In this document: in pieces, positions 47,272-59,061 of the stretch
Layout of the letters: each line of letters opens with the position of its first letter
Position numbering within the stretch: the stretch's first letter is position 1
Assembly (NCBI GenBank): GCA_011525845.1
Contig: WYBP01000003.1
Coordinates: 1-64,000 of the forward strand
Source: Gemmatimonadaceae bacterium
GTDB taxonomy: Bacteria; Gemmatimonadota; Gemmatimonadetes; Gemmatimonadales; Gemmatimonadaceae
Direction of reading: 5' to 3'
DNA length: 64,000 nt
The notes under the pieces: generated by a model
Seen by the model: the letters and a program-made list of their open reading frames with translations, nothing else
Database searches by the model: none
What the model was told of the DNA's origin: nothing
Made by a program: the position numbers and the translations under genes

Positions 47272-48231
47272 ATGCTCCGTGATCCGGCCCCCCACCTCAG
47301 CGTCCTAGACCGCGCCCGCGGCTCCCTGCTCGGGCTGGCGGCGGGGGATGCGCTGGGCACGGCCGTGGAGTTCCAGGCGCCGGGCACCTTCGCGCCGGTG
47401 ACGGGGATGCGTGCCGGGGGTGCGCTCGGGCTCGAGGCGGGGGAGTGGACCGACGACACCTCGATGGCGCTCTGCCTCGCCGAGTCGCTCGTGACCTGCG
47501 GCCGCTTCGATGCGCGCGACCAGATGGAGCGCTACCTGCGCTGGTATCGACAGGGCCACCTGGGGAGCAATGGCCACTGCGTGGACATCGGCGGCACGGT
47601 GCGGGAGGCGCTGGAACGCTACGAACGCACCGGCGAACCGATGGCCGGCTCGACCGACCCGCGCACGGCGGGGAACGGCTCGTTGATGCGGCTCGCGCCG
47701 GTGGTGATCTGGTACGCGGCCACGCCGGCGGAGGCGATCGCGCGCGCCGGGGAGAGCTCGCGCACCACGCACGGGACCGCCGCCTGCGTCGACGCCTGCC
47801 GGTACTTCGCGGGTCTCCTCCTAGGCGCACTCGACGGCGTGCCGAAGGACGTGCTCCTCTCCTCGTTCTGGTCGCCGGCGCCGGAGGTGCTGGAGGCGGA
47901 GCCGCTCTGCGGCGCGGTGGCGGCGGTGGCGGAGGGGTCGTTCGCGGTCCGCTTTCCGCCGGAGATCCGGGGCCGGGGATACGTGGTGGAGTCGCTCGAA
48001 GCCGCGCTCTGGGCGTTCTGCTCCACGGAGACCTTCACGGAGGGCGCGCTCGCCGCGGTGAACCTCGGCGACGATGCGGACACCACGGCGGCGATCTATG
48101 GCCAGCTGGCGGGCGCCTTCTATGGGACGACCGCGATCCCGGCGGAGTGGCGGATGCGCCTCGCGAAGCGCGCGCTCATCGAGGAACTGGCCGAGCGGCT
48201 CGTCATCGAGCGTCCGCGGGGGGTGCGATGA
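47272..48231 (+). CDS. ADP-ribosylglycohydrolase (DraG/ARH-like)
   Basis: A 319-residue enzyme. It begins LDRARGSLLGLAAGDALGTAVEF and has both binuclear metal motifs of the family: EWTDDTSMALCLAES (the TDDT near residue 62) and GDDADTTAAIYGQLAGAFYG near the end. The enzyme removes ADP-ribose from proteins or nucleic acids, or hydrolyses related nucleotides. Its stop overlaps the start of a DNA adenine methylase (ATGA), a suggestive partner. Confidence 0.93.
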   Translation: MLRDPAPHLSVLDRARGSLLGLAAGDALGTAVEFQAPGTFAPVTGMRAGGALGLEAGEWTDDTSMALCLAESLVTCGRFDARDQMERYLRWYRQGHLGSNGHCVDIGGTVREALERYERTGEPMAGSTDPRTAGNGSLMRLAPVVIWYAATPAEAIARAGESSRTTHGTAACVDACRYFAGLLLGALDGVPKDVLLSSFWSPAPEVLEAEPLCGAVAAVAEGSFAVRFPPEIRGRGYVVESLEAALWAFCSTETFTEGALAAVNLGDDADTTAAIYGQLAGAFYGTTAIPAEWRMRLAKRALIEELAERLVIERPRGVR

Positions 48232-49307
48232 TCAAGTACCTCGGGTCGAAGCGGCGGCTGGTGCCGCGGATCGTCGCGCTGGTCTCGGCGATCCCCGGTG
48301 CGCGCACGGTGCTCGACCTCTTCACCGGGTCGACGCGCGTGGCGCAGGGGCTCAAGGGGGCGGGGTTCCACGTCACGGCGAACGACCTCGCGAGCTACAG
48401 CGAGGTGCTCGCCACCGCGTACATCGCGACGGATGCGGCGCGCGCGCCGGTCGCCGACTGGGCCGCGAAGCTCGAGGTGCTGGACCGGCTGCCGGACGTG
48501 CGCGGCTACGTGACGCGCACCTTCTGCGAGGAGGCGCGCTACTTTCAGCCCGCGAATGGGCAGCGGATCGACGCGATCCGCGCGGGCATCGATCGGGTGG
48601 CCGAGTCGCCCGCGGAGCGCGCCGTGCTGCTGACCGCGCTGCTGGAGGCAGCGGACCGCGTGGACTCGACCACGGGGCTGCAGATGGCGTACCTGAAGTC
48701 GTGGGCGCCGCGGAGCCACCGGCCACTCGTGCTGCGGATGCCGGAGCTGCTGCGCGGTCCGGGCGTGGCGACACGGGCGGACGCGGGCGAGTTCGTCGCC
48801 GCTGCCGGCCCGTTCGACGTGGCATATCTCGACCCTCCGTACAACCAGCACTCGTACTATTCCAACTACCATATCTGGGAGACGCTGGTGCGCGGGGATG
48901 CGCCGGAGGCCTACGGGATCGCCCGCAAGCGGGAGGACTGCCGCTCGACGAAGAGCGCCTTCAACCAGCGTCCGCGCGCCTGGGATGCGCTGCGCGCGGT
49001 GGTGGAAGGGGTGAATGCGCGGCACCTGCTGCTCTCGTTCTCCAATGAGGGATTCTTCACGGATGCGGAGATCCGACGCTTGCTCGATGACCGCTTCGGC
49101 GAGGTGGCCGTGATCCCCGTGGACTCGCCGCGGTACGTCGGCGCGCGCATCGGGATCCACAATCCGAAGGGGGAGCGGGTGGGCGCGGTGAGCCATGTGC
49201 GGAACACGGAGCTCCTCTTCCTCGCCGGCCCCGACGCGCAGGAGATCGCCGACGCCTCGGGCGCGCGCAAGATGGGCGCCGCGCTCACCGCGAGCGGGGG
49301 ACGCTGA
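48228..49307 (+). CDS. DNA adenine N6-methyltransferase (D12/Dam type)
   Basis: A 359-residue protein. It starts MIKYLGSKRRLVPRI, the D12-class opening, followed by the SAM-binding motif DLFTGSTRVAQGLK and catalytic DPPY at about residue 202 (YLDPPYNQHSYY). Typical class members methylate adenine at GATC or similar sites. No restriction gene is adjacent, so it looks like an orphan. Overlaps on both sides (ATGA and TGATG) tie it to the ADP-ribosylglycohydrolase and the DNA glycosylase. Confidence 0.92.
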   Translation: MIKYLGSKRRLVPRIVALVSAIPGARTVLDLFTGSTRVAQGLKGAGFHVTANDLASYSEVLATAYIATDAARAPVADWAAKLEVLDRLPDVRGYVTRTFCEEARYFQPANGQRIDAIRAGIDRVAESPAERAVLLTALLEAADRVDSTTGLQMAYLKSWAPRSHRPLVLRMPELLRGPGVATRADAGEFVAAAGPFDVAYLDPPYNQHSYYSNYHIWETLVRGDAPEAYGIARKREDCRSTKSAFNQRPRAWDALRAVVEGVNARHLLLSFSNEGFFTDAEIRRLLDDRFGEVAVIPVDSPRYVGARIGIHNPKGERVGAVSHVRNTELLFLAGPDAQEIADASGARKMGAALTASGGR

Positions 49308-49923
49308 TGGCACCGCGTCACGCTGCCGCGCTCCGTCACCTGCGCTCGGCGGACCCGAAGCTCGGCGCCTGGATCGACGAGGTGGGCCCCTGTGGGTGGC
49401 GTCGCAACACCGAGGGCACGCACTTCGAGCACATCGCGCGGGCGATCGTGTACCAGCAGCTCTCCGGCGCGGCGGCGGGGACGATCCATGGCCGGATGCT
49501 GGCGCTCTTCGGTGGGCGCTCGCCGACACCCGCGGAGCTGGCGCGGATCCCGGACGCGAAGCTCCGCGCCGTGGGCCTCTCCGGCCGGAAGACGGAGTAC
49601 CTGAAGGACCTCGCGCGCCGCTCGCGGGACGGCGAGCTGCCGGTGGAGTCGCTCCACGAGCTCGAGAACGACGCGGTGCTCGAGGCGCTCACGGCGGTGC
49701 GGGGCATCGGCGAGTGGACGGCGCAGATGTTCCTCATGTTCCGGCTCGCGCGCCCCGACGTGCTCCCCGTGCTCGACCTCGGCGTGCAGAAGGCGGTGAA
49801 GCTCATCTACGGCCTGCGCACGCACCCCTCGCCGAAGCGCGTGGCGAGGATCGGGGCGTGCTGGGCGCCGTACCGGACCGTGGCCTCGTGGTACCTCTGG
49901 CGTCGCGTGGACGACCCGCCGCA

Positions 49924-49927
<4 letters not shown>
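49307..49927 (+). CDS. DNA-3-methyladenine glycosylase II-like HhH enzyme
   Basis: A 206-residue HhH-GPD protein. Seen: YQQLSGAAAGTIHGRML, the hairpin-helix-hairpin LTAVRGIGEWTAQMFLMF and catalytic aspartate in VLPVLDLGVQKAV. It lacks the four-Cys iron-sulfur tail of MutY/Nth enzymes, as expected for AlkA-like glycosylases that remove alkylated bases. Adjacent to an adenine methylase by TGATG overlap and followed by the epimerase (ATGA). Confidence 0.9.
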
Positions 49928-52573
<2,646 letters not shown>

Positions 52574-52588
52574 CGGAGCCGGGCGCGC

Positions 52589-53725
52589 CTAGCGGCGCAG
52601 CCCGCGCAGCTGCAGCTCGAAGTCGAGCGAGTTGGTGGCGAGCGTGACGGCCACCTCGAACGAGACCTGGCCCGCGATCACGCGGTCCGCGAGGTGCTGG
52701 TCGAAGGTCTGCGTGCCGTACTGGGCGCGCCCCTCGGAGATGGTGTGCCGCAGCTCCCCGAGCCGCCCCGCGTCGGTCATCACGTCGCGCACGAGCGGGG
52801 TCATCAGCAGCACCTCGGCGGCGGCGACGCGCCCGCGGCTGTCGGCACGGGGGAGGAGGCGCTGGGCCACCACGCCGCGCAGGAGCTCGGAGAGCTGGAG
52901 TCGCGCGGAGTCCTGCAGGTCGACGGGGAAGTTCGCGAGGAGGGAGCGCACCGCGCTCGTGGTGTCGAGCGCGCGGATCTTCGCGATCACGAGCCGCCCC
53001 TGCTCGGCCGCGCGCACGGCGATCTCGACCAGCTCCGGGGAGCTCAGGTCGCCGATCACGATCACGTCCGCGTCCTGCTCGAGCGCCGCCTTGACGCCGG
53101 TGAGGTAGGAGTCGGTGTCGATCCCCACCTCGCGCTGCGTGACGGCGCAGACGTTGTTGCGGTGGAGGTAGCGGATGGCCGAGTCCACGGAGACGATGTG
53201 CCGGCGCCGCGCGCTCTTGGTGTTCAGCTGGTTGATGAACGCGGCCACGGTGCTGGAGCGCCCGGAGCCGGTGGTGCCCGCCACGAGGATCAGCCCGAAC
53301 TCGGAGAGCGAGATCGAGGTGAGCGAGGAGGGGAGGCCGAGCGACTCGAAGGTGGGGAGCACGTCGGGGATGACGCGCATCACGATCATGAAGCTCGAGC
53401 GCTGCTTGAGCAGGCTCAGCCGGAAGCGGCCGATCCCCGGCGCGCTCCAGGGCCCCGAGTAGTCGTGCACCGCGTCGATGTCCGGCGCCGTCGGCGAGGT
53501 GGCGAGGATGTGCATCGTCATCTCGTACGTGCTGAGCGCCGTGAGCACCGTGGGCCCGAGCGAGACGAGCTCGCCATCCACGCGCACGTAGACCACGTCG
53601 CCGGCGCGGATGTGGATGTCGGTGGCGTTGCGCGCCACGGCCTCCGAGAGGATGCTGCGCAGCCGCTCCACTTCCGCGGGCGACGCGCTCACTCCGGGAT
53701 CGATGGCCGTCGGCGGCTGGGGCAC
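52589..53725 (-). CDS. Degenerate PilT-like secretion/pilus ATPase
   Basis: A 378-residue RecA-like protein with PilT family layout (N-terminal PAS-like domain with ATDIHIRAGDVVYVRVDGELV, then the ATPase core and a long C-terminal half). Its active site is altered throughout: Walker A is GTTGSGRSS (Lys replaced by Arg156), the Asp box VDSAIRYLH, Walker B IGDLSSPE instead of a Glu motif, and the His box GRLVIAKIRA lacks histidine. I predict it does not hydrolyse ATP and acts as a partner or regulator. GTG 53725 is tentative; a longer frame would run into the capsule promoter. Convergent with cpsB, divergent from the initiating transferase. Confidence 0.85.
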   Translation of the reverse strand: MPQPPTAIDPGVSASPAEVERLRSILSEAVARNATDIHIRAGDVVYVRVDGELVSLGPTVLTALSTYEMTMHILATSPTAPDIDAVHDYSGPWSAPGIGRFRLSLLKQRSSFMIVMRVIPDVLPTFESLGLPSSLTSISLSEFGLILVAGTTGSGRSSTVAAFINQLNTKSARRRHIVSVDSAIRYLHRNNVCAVTQREVGIDTDSYLTGVKAALEQDADVIVIGDLSSPELVEIAVRAAEQGRLVIAKIRALDTTSAVRSLLANFPVDLQDSARLQLSELLRGVVAQRLLPRADSRGRVAAAEVLLMTPLVRDVMTDAGRLGELRHTISEGRAQYGTQTFDQHLADRVIAGQVSFEVAVTLATNSLDFELQLRGLRR

Positions 53726-53829
53726 GTGAGTGACGGGGTCCTCAGGGCGAAGAGCGGGGGGATCGCAAGAAGGTAAACACTGGACGGGAATTATCCAGAG
53801 ACCTAGCTTGTGCAGAACCTGCCGAGTGG

Positions 53830-55332
53830 ATGACCACACCCGCCGCGAACGAGAGCACGCCCCATATCGCGCGACTCGGTGCACGCCAACGGGCGGTGCG
53901 CCTGCAGCGGCGTCGCTTCTGGCGGGAGGTGGGGTACGGCGTGCTGATGGTCCTCGCGGACCTCGTGACGCTCGCGACCGCGTTCAGCCTGCTCGCCGCA
54001 CTCCCCGTCGCCTGGCTCGGCGGATGGCTCGGGCCGGACGGCCCGCAGTTCCTCGGCTTCCTGCTCCCGAGCGATCCCATCGCGCTCCTGCGCCGTCTCT
54101 CGGCGCTCATCTTCTGCCTCGTCGCGACGCGCAGCTACTCGTACACGGAGCGCGAGTTCCACAGCGGGCGGATCATGGCGGCGCTCCTGCTGGGGCTCGC
54201 GCTCCCGCGCTGGACCGAGATCTGGACCGCCTACTTCCCGGAGCGCGCGACCGCCCTCGGCCTGGTGCTGCTGATCCTCTGGGCGGCGCTGGTGCTGCAG
54301 CGGCGCGTCCTGATCCACGCGCTGCGCTCGCTCGACCCGCGCGCGCTCGAGCCGGCGCGGACGCTGGTGGTGGGGCCCTCGGGGGTGATCGCCGGGGTCC
54401 GTGAGCACTGGGAGCGCCGCGTGCAGGAGACCGACGGGGACGCCGTGGCACCCGCCTTCTTCGAGCTCACCGTGGACTGGCCCGGCGAGACGCAGGCCGG
54501 GGCCGGCGACCTGTACGAGGCGCTGACCGTCTCGCGCGCGGACGCGATCCTCCTCGTGGGTCCGGTGGACGATGGCGCGCTGCAGAGCCTCATGATCGCG
54601 TCGTCGAGCGCCGGGTGCCGGGTGTTCGCCACGCGACGGCGCGCCTTCCAGCGCCTCGACGAGCCCAGCTTCCTCCTCCGGCGCGCGGAGCCGCTCGCGC
54701 TCCTCAGCCGCCCCGCGCTCGTCGGCGTGCAGCTCGTGCTCAAGCGCTCGGTGGACATCGTCGGCGCGCTGGTGGGCCTGGTGCTCGGCGCGCCCATCTG
54801 GCTCCTCGTCGCGCTGGGGATCCGCGTCTCGTCCAAGGGCCCCGTGCTCTTCCGCCAGACGCGCGTGGGGCTGGGGGGTGACCCGTTCACCCTCCTCAAG
54901 TTCCGCACGATGGTCGAGGACGCGGAGGCACGGCTCGCGGCGCTCAGCGCGCAGAACGAGTACGCGTCGGACCCGCTCTTCAAGCTCAAGGGCGACCCGC
55001 GGCTGACGACCTTCGGGCGGTTCCTCCGGCGCTCGAGCCTGGACGAGCTGCCGCAGCTCCTGAACGTGATCCGGGGGGAGATGTCCCTCGTGGGGCCGCG
55101 GCCGGCGCTTCCGGCGGAGGTGGCGCGCTACCGGCCGCACCATTTCGTGCGCTTCGAGGTGCTCCCCGGGATCACGGGTCCGTGGCAGGTCGGGGGGCGC
55201 AACGTGATCACGGATTTCGAGGCCGTGGTGCAGCTCGAGGCGAGTTACATCAGGGGCTGGACCGTCTGGCGCGACCTCGTGATCCTGGCCCGGACCGTGC
55301 CGGCCGTGCTGAGCATGAAGGGGGCGTATTGA
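53830..55332 (+). CDS. wbaP: WbaP-like initiating sugar-1-phosphate transferase
   Basis: A 500-residue protein: four or five N-terminal membrane helices, a central Rossmann-like region about 180-260, then the sugar transferase domain from about 302. That domain has KRSVDIVGALVGLVL, SKGPVLFRQTRVGLGGDPFTLLKFRTM, RFLRRSSLDELPQLLNVIRGEMSLVGPRPALP. It attaches the first hexose-1-P (commonly Gal or Glc) to undecaprenyl phosphate and starts the repeat unit. Precedes the export gene by 85 bases. Confidence 0.92.
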   Translation: MTTPAANESTPHIARLGARQRAVRLQRRRFWREVGYGVLMVLADLVTLATAFSLLAALPVAWLGGWLGPDGPQFLGFLLPSDPIALLRRLSALIFCLVATRSYSYTEREFHSGRIMAALLLGLALPRWTEIWTAYFPERATALGLVLLILWAALVLQRRVLIHALRSLDPRALEPARTLVVGPSGVIAGVREHWERRVQETDGDAVAPAFFELTVDWPGETQAGAGDLYEALTVSRADAILLVGPVDDGALQSLMIASSSAGCRVFATRRRAFQRLDEPSFLLRRAEPLALLSRPALVGVQLVLKRSVDIVGALVGLVLGAPIWLLVALGIRVSSKGPVLFRQTRVGLGGDPFTLLKFRTMVEDAEARLAALSAQNEYASDPLFKLKGDPRLTTFGRFLRRSSLDELPQLLNVIRGEMSLVGPRPALPAEVARYRPHHFVRFEVLPGITGPWQVGGRNVITDFEAVVQLEASYIRGWTVWRDLVILARTVPAVLSMKGAY

Positions 55333-55417
55333 CCTCCATCCATATTCCATCGTCCTGCTAGAGCGAGTATCCTCCCTGATGCCGCCGCGCCACGCCGCAC
55401 CCCACCACCCCCTCGTC

Positions 55418-56065
55418 ATGAGCTTGAACGTCCGCCGACTCGTCGCGGTCCTCGGACTCGCGCTGGTCGCCTGTGCCCCGCGCGGCCGCCCCGCGGGCCC
55501 GCTCCCGCCCGAAGTGCTGGAGCCCTGGACGACGCAACCCGGTGACATGGTGCGCATCTCCGTCTGGCGCGAGCCCGAGCTCTCGGGCGAGGTGTTCGTC
55601 CAGAGCGACGGCACGGCGATCTTCCCGGCCCTCGGCCGGATGCAGGTGGCCGGGCTCACGGCGGACTCGCTCAACTCCCTGCTCGTCTCCCGCTTCCGCG
55701 ACCGCATCGTGAACACGCCCGTGGACGCGACGCTGATCAGGCCCCTCCCGGTGATCGGGAGCGTCCGCTCCCCCGGTGTCTATCCCGTGGACCCGACCGC
55801 CTCGGCGATCCAGGTGATCGCGCGCGCCGGGGGCACCATCGGGGGGGAGCGCCAGCCGCGCGTGCAGCTCCTCCGGCACGACGGCACCCGGCTCGACCTG
55901 ACCGTGGAGCAGTCGCTCGGCGGGTTCAACCTCCGCAACGGGGACGCGCTCTTCGTGGAGGACAACTCCTGGTGGCTGCGCAACCAGCGGCAGATCACGG
56001 TCGCGGCGGCGGTCTCGACGTTCGTGGCGTCGGTGGTCTCCGTCGTCATCCTGCTCACGAAATAA
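55418..56065 (+). CDS. Wza-like polysaccharide export lipoprotein
   Basis: A protein of about 215 residues. ATG 55418 makes a proper lipobox (LVAC at 16-19); the upstream ATG 55379 gives an overlong n-region. Export domain TQPGDMVRISVWREPELSGEVFVQSDGTAIFPALGRMQVAGLT and an SLBB domain VIGSVRSPGVYPVDPTASAIQVIARAGGTIGG. The C-terminal tail is a hydrophobic helix, ITVAAAVSTFVASVVSVVILLTK, which differs from the amphipathic helix that lets Wza cross the outer membrane. Nine bases before the Wzc-like gene. Confidence 0.9.
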   Translation: MSLNVRRLVAVLGLALVACAPRGRPAGPLPPEVLEPWTTQPGDMVRISVWREPELSGEVFVQSDGTAIFPALGRMQVAGLTADSLNSLLVSRFRDRIVNTPVDATLIRPLPVIGSVRSPGVYPVDPTASAIQVIARAGGTIGGERQPRVQLLRHDGTRLDLTVEQSLGGFNLRNGDALFVEDNSWWLRNQRQITVAAAVSTFVASVVSVVILLTK

Positions 56066-56074
56066 CGGCGCCCG

Positions 56075-58426
56075 ATGACCAACCTTCCCGTCCCGGTCGC
56101 TCCCGAGCCGAACACCCCGCTGGACCTGCGCCGCGCCTGGGCGACGATCGCCCGCAGCGCCTGGATCATCGTGGCCGCCGTCGGGCTCGCGGTCGCCGCC
56201 GGCGTGATCGCCGCGCGTCAGGTGGAGCCCACCTACCTCTCCGAGGTGACGCTGCGGATCGATGAGCAGCGGCCGAGCACGCTCAACGCGCAGTACTACT
56301 TCGGCCCGGACTACCAGCAGCTGCTCGCGACCTCCACCGAGATCCTGACCAGCCGCAACCTGGCGCTCGAGGTGGTCGACTCGCTGGGCCTCCGGCTCGG
56401 CGTGCTGCAGCCACCGCGCACGACGCGCAGCGCGCTCGTGGCCTGGGCGGTGGTCGACGCGGCCACGCCGGACGCCGAGTACCGCTTCACCCGCGTGCCG
56501 GGCGGGTTCGAGGTGCGGGACCTGCCGAGCGAGAGCGTGCTCGGGGTCTTCCCGGACACCGGCGAGTTCATCCTGCCGGGGGTGCGCCTGCGGCTCACCC
56601 AGCTGGCGCGCGAGACGGACCGGATGCGCTTCGTCCTCGTGAGCCGGCTCGACGTGGCGAACGCGCTCCGCAGCCAGCTGGAGGTCGTGCAGACCAACCG
56701 GAACGCGAACGTGCTCCGCGTGATCTTCCGCGGGCCCGACCCGGAGCTCACGCGCGAGATCCCGAACGTGACCGCGCAGCGCTTCGTCCGCCGCAAGATG
56801 GACCTCGAGCGGGTGAGCGCCCGCTCGACGGTGAGCTACCTGCAGACGCAGCTGGTCGCCCTCAACGCACAGCTCCTGGACGCCGAGGCGGAGATCCGGG
56901 ATTACCTGCTGAACCAGGGCATCACCACGCCGACGGACCAGGCGCAGTACTTCTTCAGCGAGATCAACAACCTGAAGGACGGCGCGGCGTCGCTGCGCGG
57001 CATCCGCGAGCAGATCTCCTCCGCGCTCGCCGGCCCCGTGGACATGGACTCCACCACACGGCGGCGCGCCCGGCTCGAGCGCATCCTGGCCACGCACGCG
57101 TTCAGCGACGCGCGGATCGCCGAGTCCGAGGTGGGACGCCTGGAGCTCCTCGTGGACGAGCGGAACGCGCTCCTGCAGCGGCGCATGCCGTCGGACCCCG
57201 ACGTGCGGGCGCTCGACCGCCGGATCGACGCCGTGCAGGACGTGATCGAGGACCGGGCGCGCCGTTTCCTCGGGAGCGTGAACGCGCAGATCACGGTGCT
57301 GGAGAACCGGATCGCCTCGCTCGACGAGGCGCGCCGCCGGATCCCGGAGCAGCAGCTGACCTTCGACCGCCTCGAGCGGAACCGGAGCGTGCTCGAGGAC
57401 CTGTCGATGATGGTGCAGTCGCGGCTCAAGGAGGCGGAGATCACGGCGGCGGTGCAGGACTCCACCGCGCAGGTGCTCGACGAGGCCGTGGGCGCGCCGC
57501 TCAACATCTCGCAGTCCAAGGCGATCATCTTCTTCATCGCGGTGCTCTCGGGACTGGTGGTGGGTGTGAGCATCGCCTTCCTCCGCGACTGGCTCGACAC
57601 CACGATCCGCACCGAGGCCGACCTCGCGTCGATCGTCGGCGTGGCGGTGGTCGGCATCATCCCCAACCTGCAGCAGCAGGCGCGGACCGGGGCCTACCGG
57701 CTCGGACCCCCGTCCGCGGTGACGGCGAACGGCGGGAAGGCGGCACCCCCGGGGCGCGACCCGCACACGCCGGCGGCCGAGGCGTACCGCTCGCTGCGCA
57801 CGAACCTGAACTACCTGACGCCGCCACGGCCGCCGCGCGTGATCGTGATGTCGAGCGCGCTCCCGGGGGACGGCAAGACGACGACCGCGGTGAACCTCGC
57901 GGTGACGCTCGCGCACCAGGGGCAGCGCGTGATCCTGATCGACGCCGAGACGCGGCGCGGCACCGTGCACGACGTGTTCGGCATCCCGCCGGCCCCCGGC
58001 TTCCTCGACCTGATGTACGGCCACGCGACGCCGGGCGAGTGCATCCGGCGCGTGGCCATGGAGGGGGGTGGGACGATCGACGTCCTCCCGCTCGGCAGCG
58101 CGCCGACCTCCAACCCGGCGGACCTGCTCGTGTCGCAGCGCCTGCAGCCGCTCTTCGAGCGGCTCCGGCAGCAGTACGACTACGTGCTGCTCGACACGCC
58201 GCCGCTCAACCTCTTCACCGACGCCGCGCTGATCGGCGCACAGGCGGACGCGCTGCTGCTCGTGGCCCGTGCGGACCGCACCGACCGCGAGGAGCTCCGC
58301 TTCGCGGTGGCGCAGTTGCGCAACGTGCAGGTGAACCTCGCCGGCGCGGTGCTGAACGACGTCGAGTTCCGGCGCAGCTCCCGCTACCGGCTGGGGCAGA
58401 GCTACTACTACGACTACGGGCGATGA
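56075..58426 (+). CDS. Wzc-like polysaccharide co-polymerase and tyrosine autokinase
   Basis: A 783-residue protein: a Wzz domain with two membrane helices (about 28-45 and 480-500) bracketing a long periplasmic coiled coil, then a cytoplasmic kinase. Walker A SALPGDGKTTT with K601, Walker A' ILIDAETRRG, and Walker B LLDTPPLN. A terminal Tyr cluster (Y777-Y779, Y781 in SYYYDYGR) is the phosphorylation tail. It sets chain length with the exporter. Overlaps the next gene (ATGA). Confidence 0.95.
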   Translation: MTNLPVPVAPEPNTPLDLRRAWATIARSAWIIVAAVGLAVAAGVIAARQVEPTYLSEVTLRIDEQRPSTLNAQYYFGPDYQQLLATSTEILTSRNLALEVVDSLGLRLGVLQPPRTTRSALVAWAVVDAATPDAEYRFTRVPGGFEVRDLPSESVLGVFPDTGEFILPGVRLRLTQLARETDRMRFVLVSRLDVANALRSQLEVVQTNRNANVLRVIFRGPDPELTREIPNVTAQRFVRRKMDLERVSARSTVSYLQTQLVALNAQLLDAEAEIRDYLLNQGITTPTDQAQYFFSEINNLKDGAASLRGIREQISSALAGPVDMDSTTRRRARLERILATHAFSDARIAESEVGRLELLVDERNALLQRRMPSDPDVRALDRRIDAVQDVIEDRARRFLGSVNAQITVLENRIASLDEARRRIPEQQLTFDRLERNRSVLEDLSMMVQSRLKEAEITAAVQDSTAQVLDEAVGAPLNISQSKAIIFFIAVLSGLVVGVSIAFLRDWLDTTIRTEADLASIVGVAVVGIIPNLQQQARTGAYRLGPPSAVTANGGKAAPPGRDPHTPAAEAYRSLRTNLNYLTPPRPPRVIVMSSALPGDGKTTTAVNLAVTLAHQGQRVILIDAETRRGTVHDVFGIPPAPGFLDLMYGHATPGECIRRVAMEGGGTIDVLPLGSAPTSNPADLLVSQRLQPLFERLRQQYDYVLLDTPPLNLFTDAALIGAQADALLLVARADRTDREELRFAVAQLRNVQVNLAGAVLNDVEFRRSSRYRLGQSYYYDYGR

Positions 58427-59055
58427 CTCGCGACCGCAGCGGTCCTCCGGAGCTCGCGCCGGAACTCTTCGGCGTGGACAAGGAGCGGGCGCAGACCTCG
58501 GGCCAGTTCAGCGCCGCGGCGATCGCGGGGCTCGTGCTCCTCGTGGTCGAGCTCTTCGCGGCGCCGCTCGTCCTCGGCATCAGCCTCGCCGCGTCGCTGG
58601 CCACCTGGTGGCTGCTCGACGCGCCCTGGTCGGGGCACCGCCGCCATGCCCGGCGCCGCGGCATCACGACGCGCCTGCTCTACCTGAGCACCCTCATGCT
58701 CGTGGGACTCTGGCTCGGCGTGATGTTCATCTTCCGCGCGAGTGATCCCGCACTGTCGTCGGGGTTCACAACCACGCTCCCCGTGATGGTGTGGGGCGTG
58801 GACGTCTCGCTCCTCGAGAGCCTGAACGGGATGGAGCGTTCCACGCCGCAGGGGACGCTCCCGCTCACCGTCGGGGACCGGGGGTTCGCCCCCTTCTCGC
58901 TCTTCGTGCATGGCGCCGCCTCCACGATCGCCGTGGCGCTGGTGGCGTACGCGGTGTCGTCCGCGCGGCGGCGCGTGCGGCGCGTGCTGCGCGACAAGGG
59001 CATGGGGACCCGGCGCGACTCGCGCCAGACGAAGGTGCCGCCGCGGGTGCGCTGA
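58423..59055 (+). CDS. Unknown membrane protein of the polysaccharide locus
   Basis: A 210-residue protein with about four membrane segments (about 30-48, 50-67, 84-104 and 162-180) and an external loop between the third and fourth containing VWGVDVSLLESLNGMERS. The C-terminus is strongly basic and cytoplasmic by the positive-inside rule. No family recognised. Overlaps the Wzc-like gene by 4 bases, so it likely has a part in assembly or in regulating the co-polymerase. I give no function. Confidence 0.75.
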   Translation: MTRDRSGPPELAPELFGVDKERAQTSGQFSAAAIAGLVLLVVELFAAPLVLGISLAASLATWWLLDAPWSGHRRHARRRGITTRLLYLSTLMLVGLWLGVMFIFRASDPALSSGFTTTLPVMVWGVDVSLLESLNGMERSTPQGTLPLTVGDRGFAPFSLFVHGAASTIAVALVAYAVSSARRRVRRVLRDKGMGTRRDSRQTKVPPRVR

Positions 59056-59061
59056 GGCCGG

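Noticed and set aside
44539-48231. Single very long open frame covering the thiolase/FadN antisense and the ADP-ribosylglycohydrolase
   Set aside because: Only the part from ATG 47272 shows protein-family motifs; the rest is antisense to fatty-acid genes.
48228-49307. Restriction-modification system around the adenine methylase
   Set aside because: No endonuclease, specificity subunit or other defence gene is present on either side.
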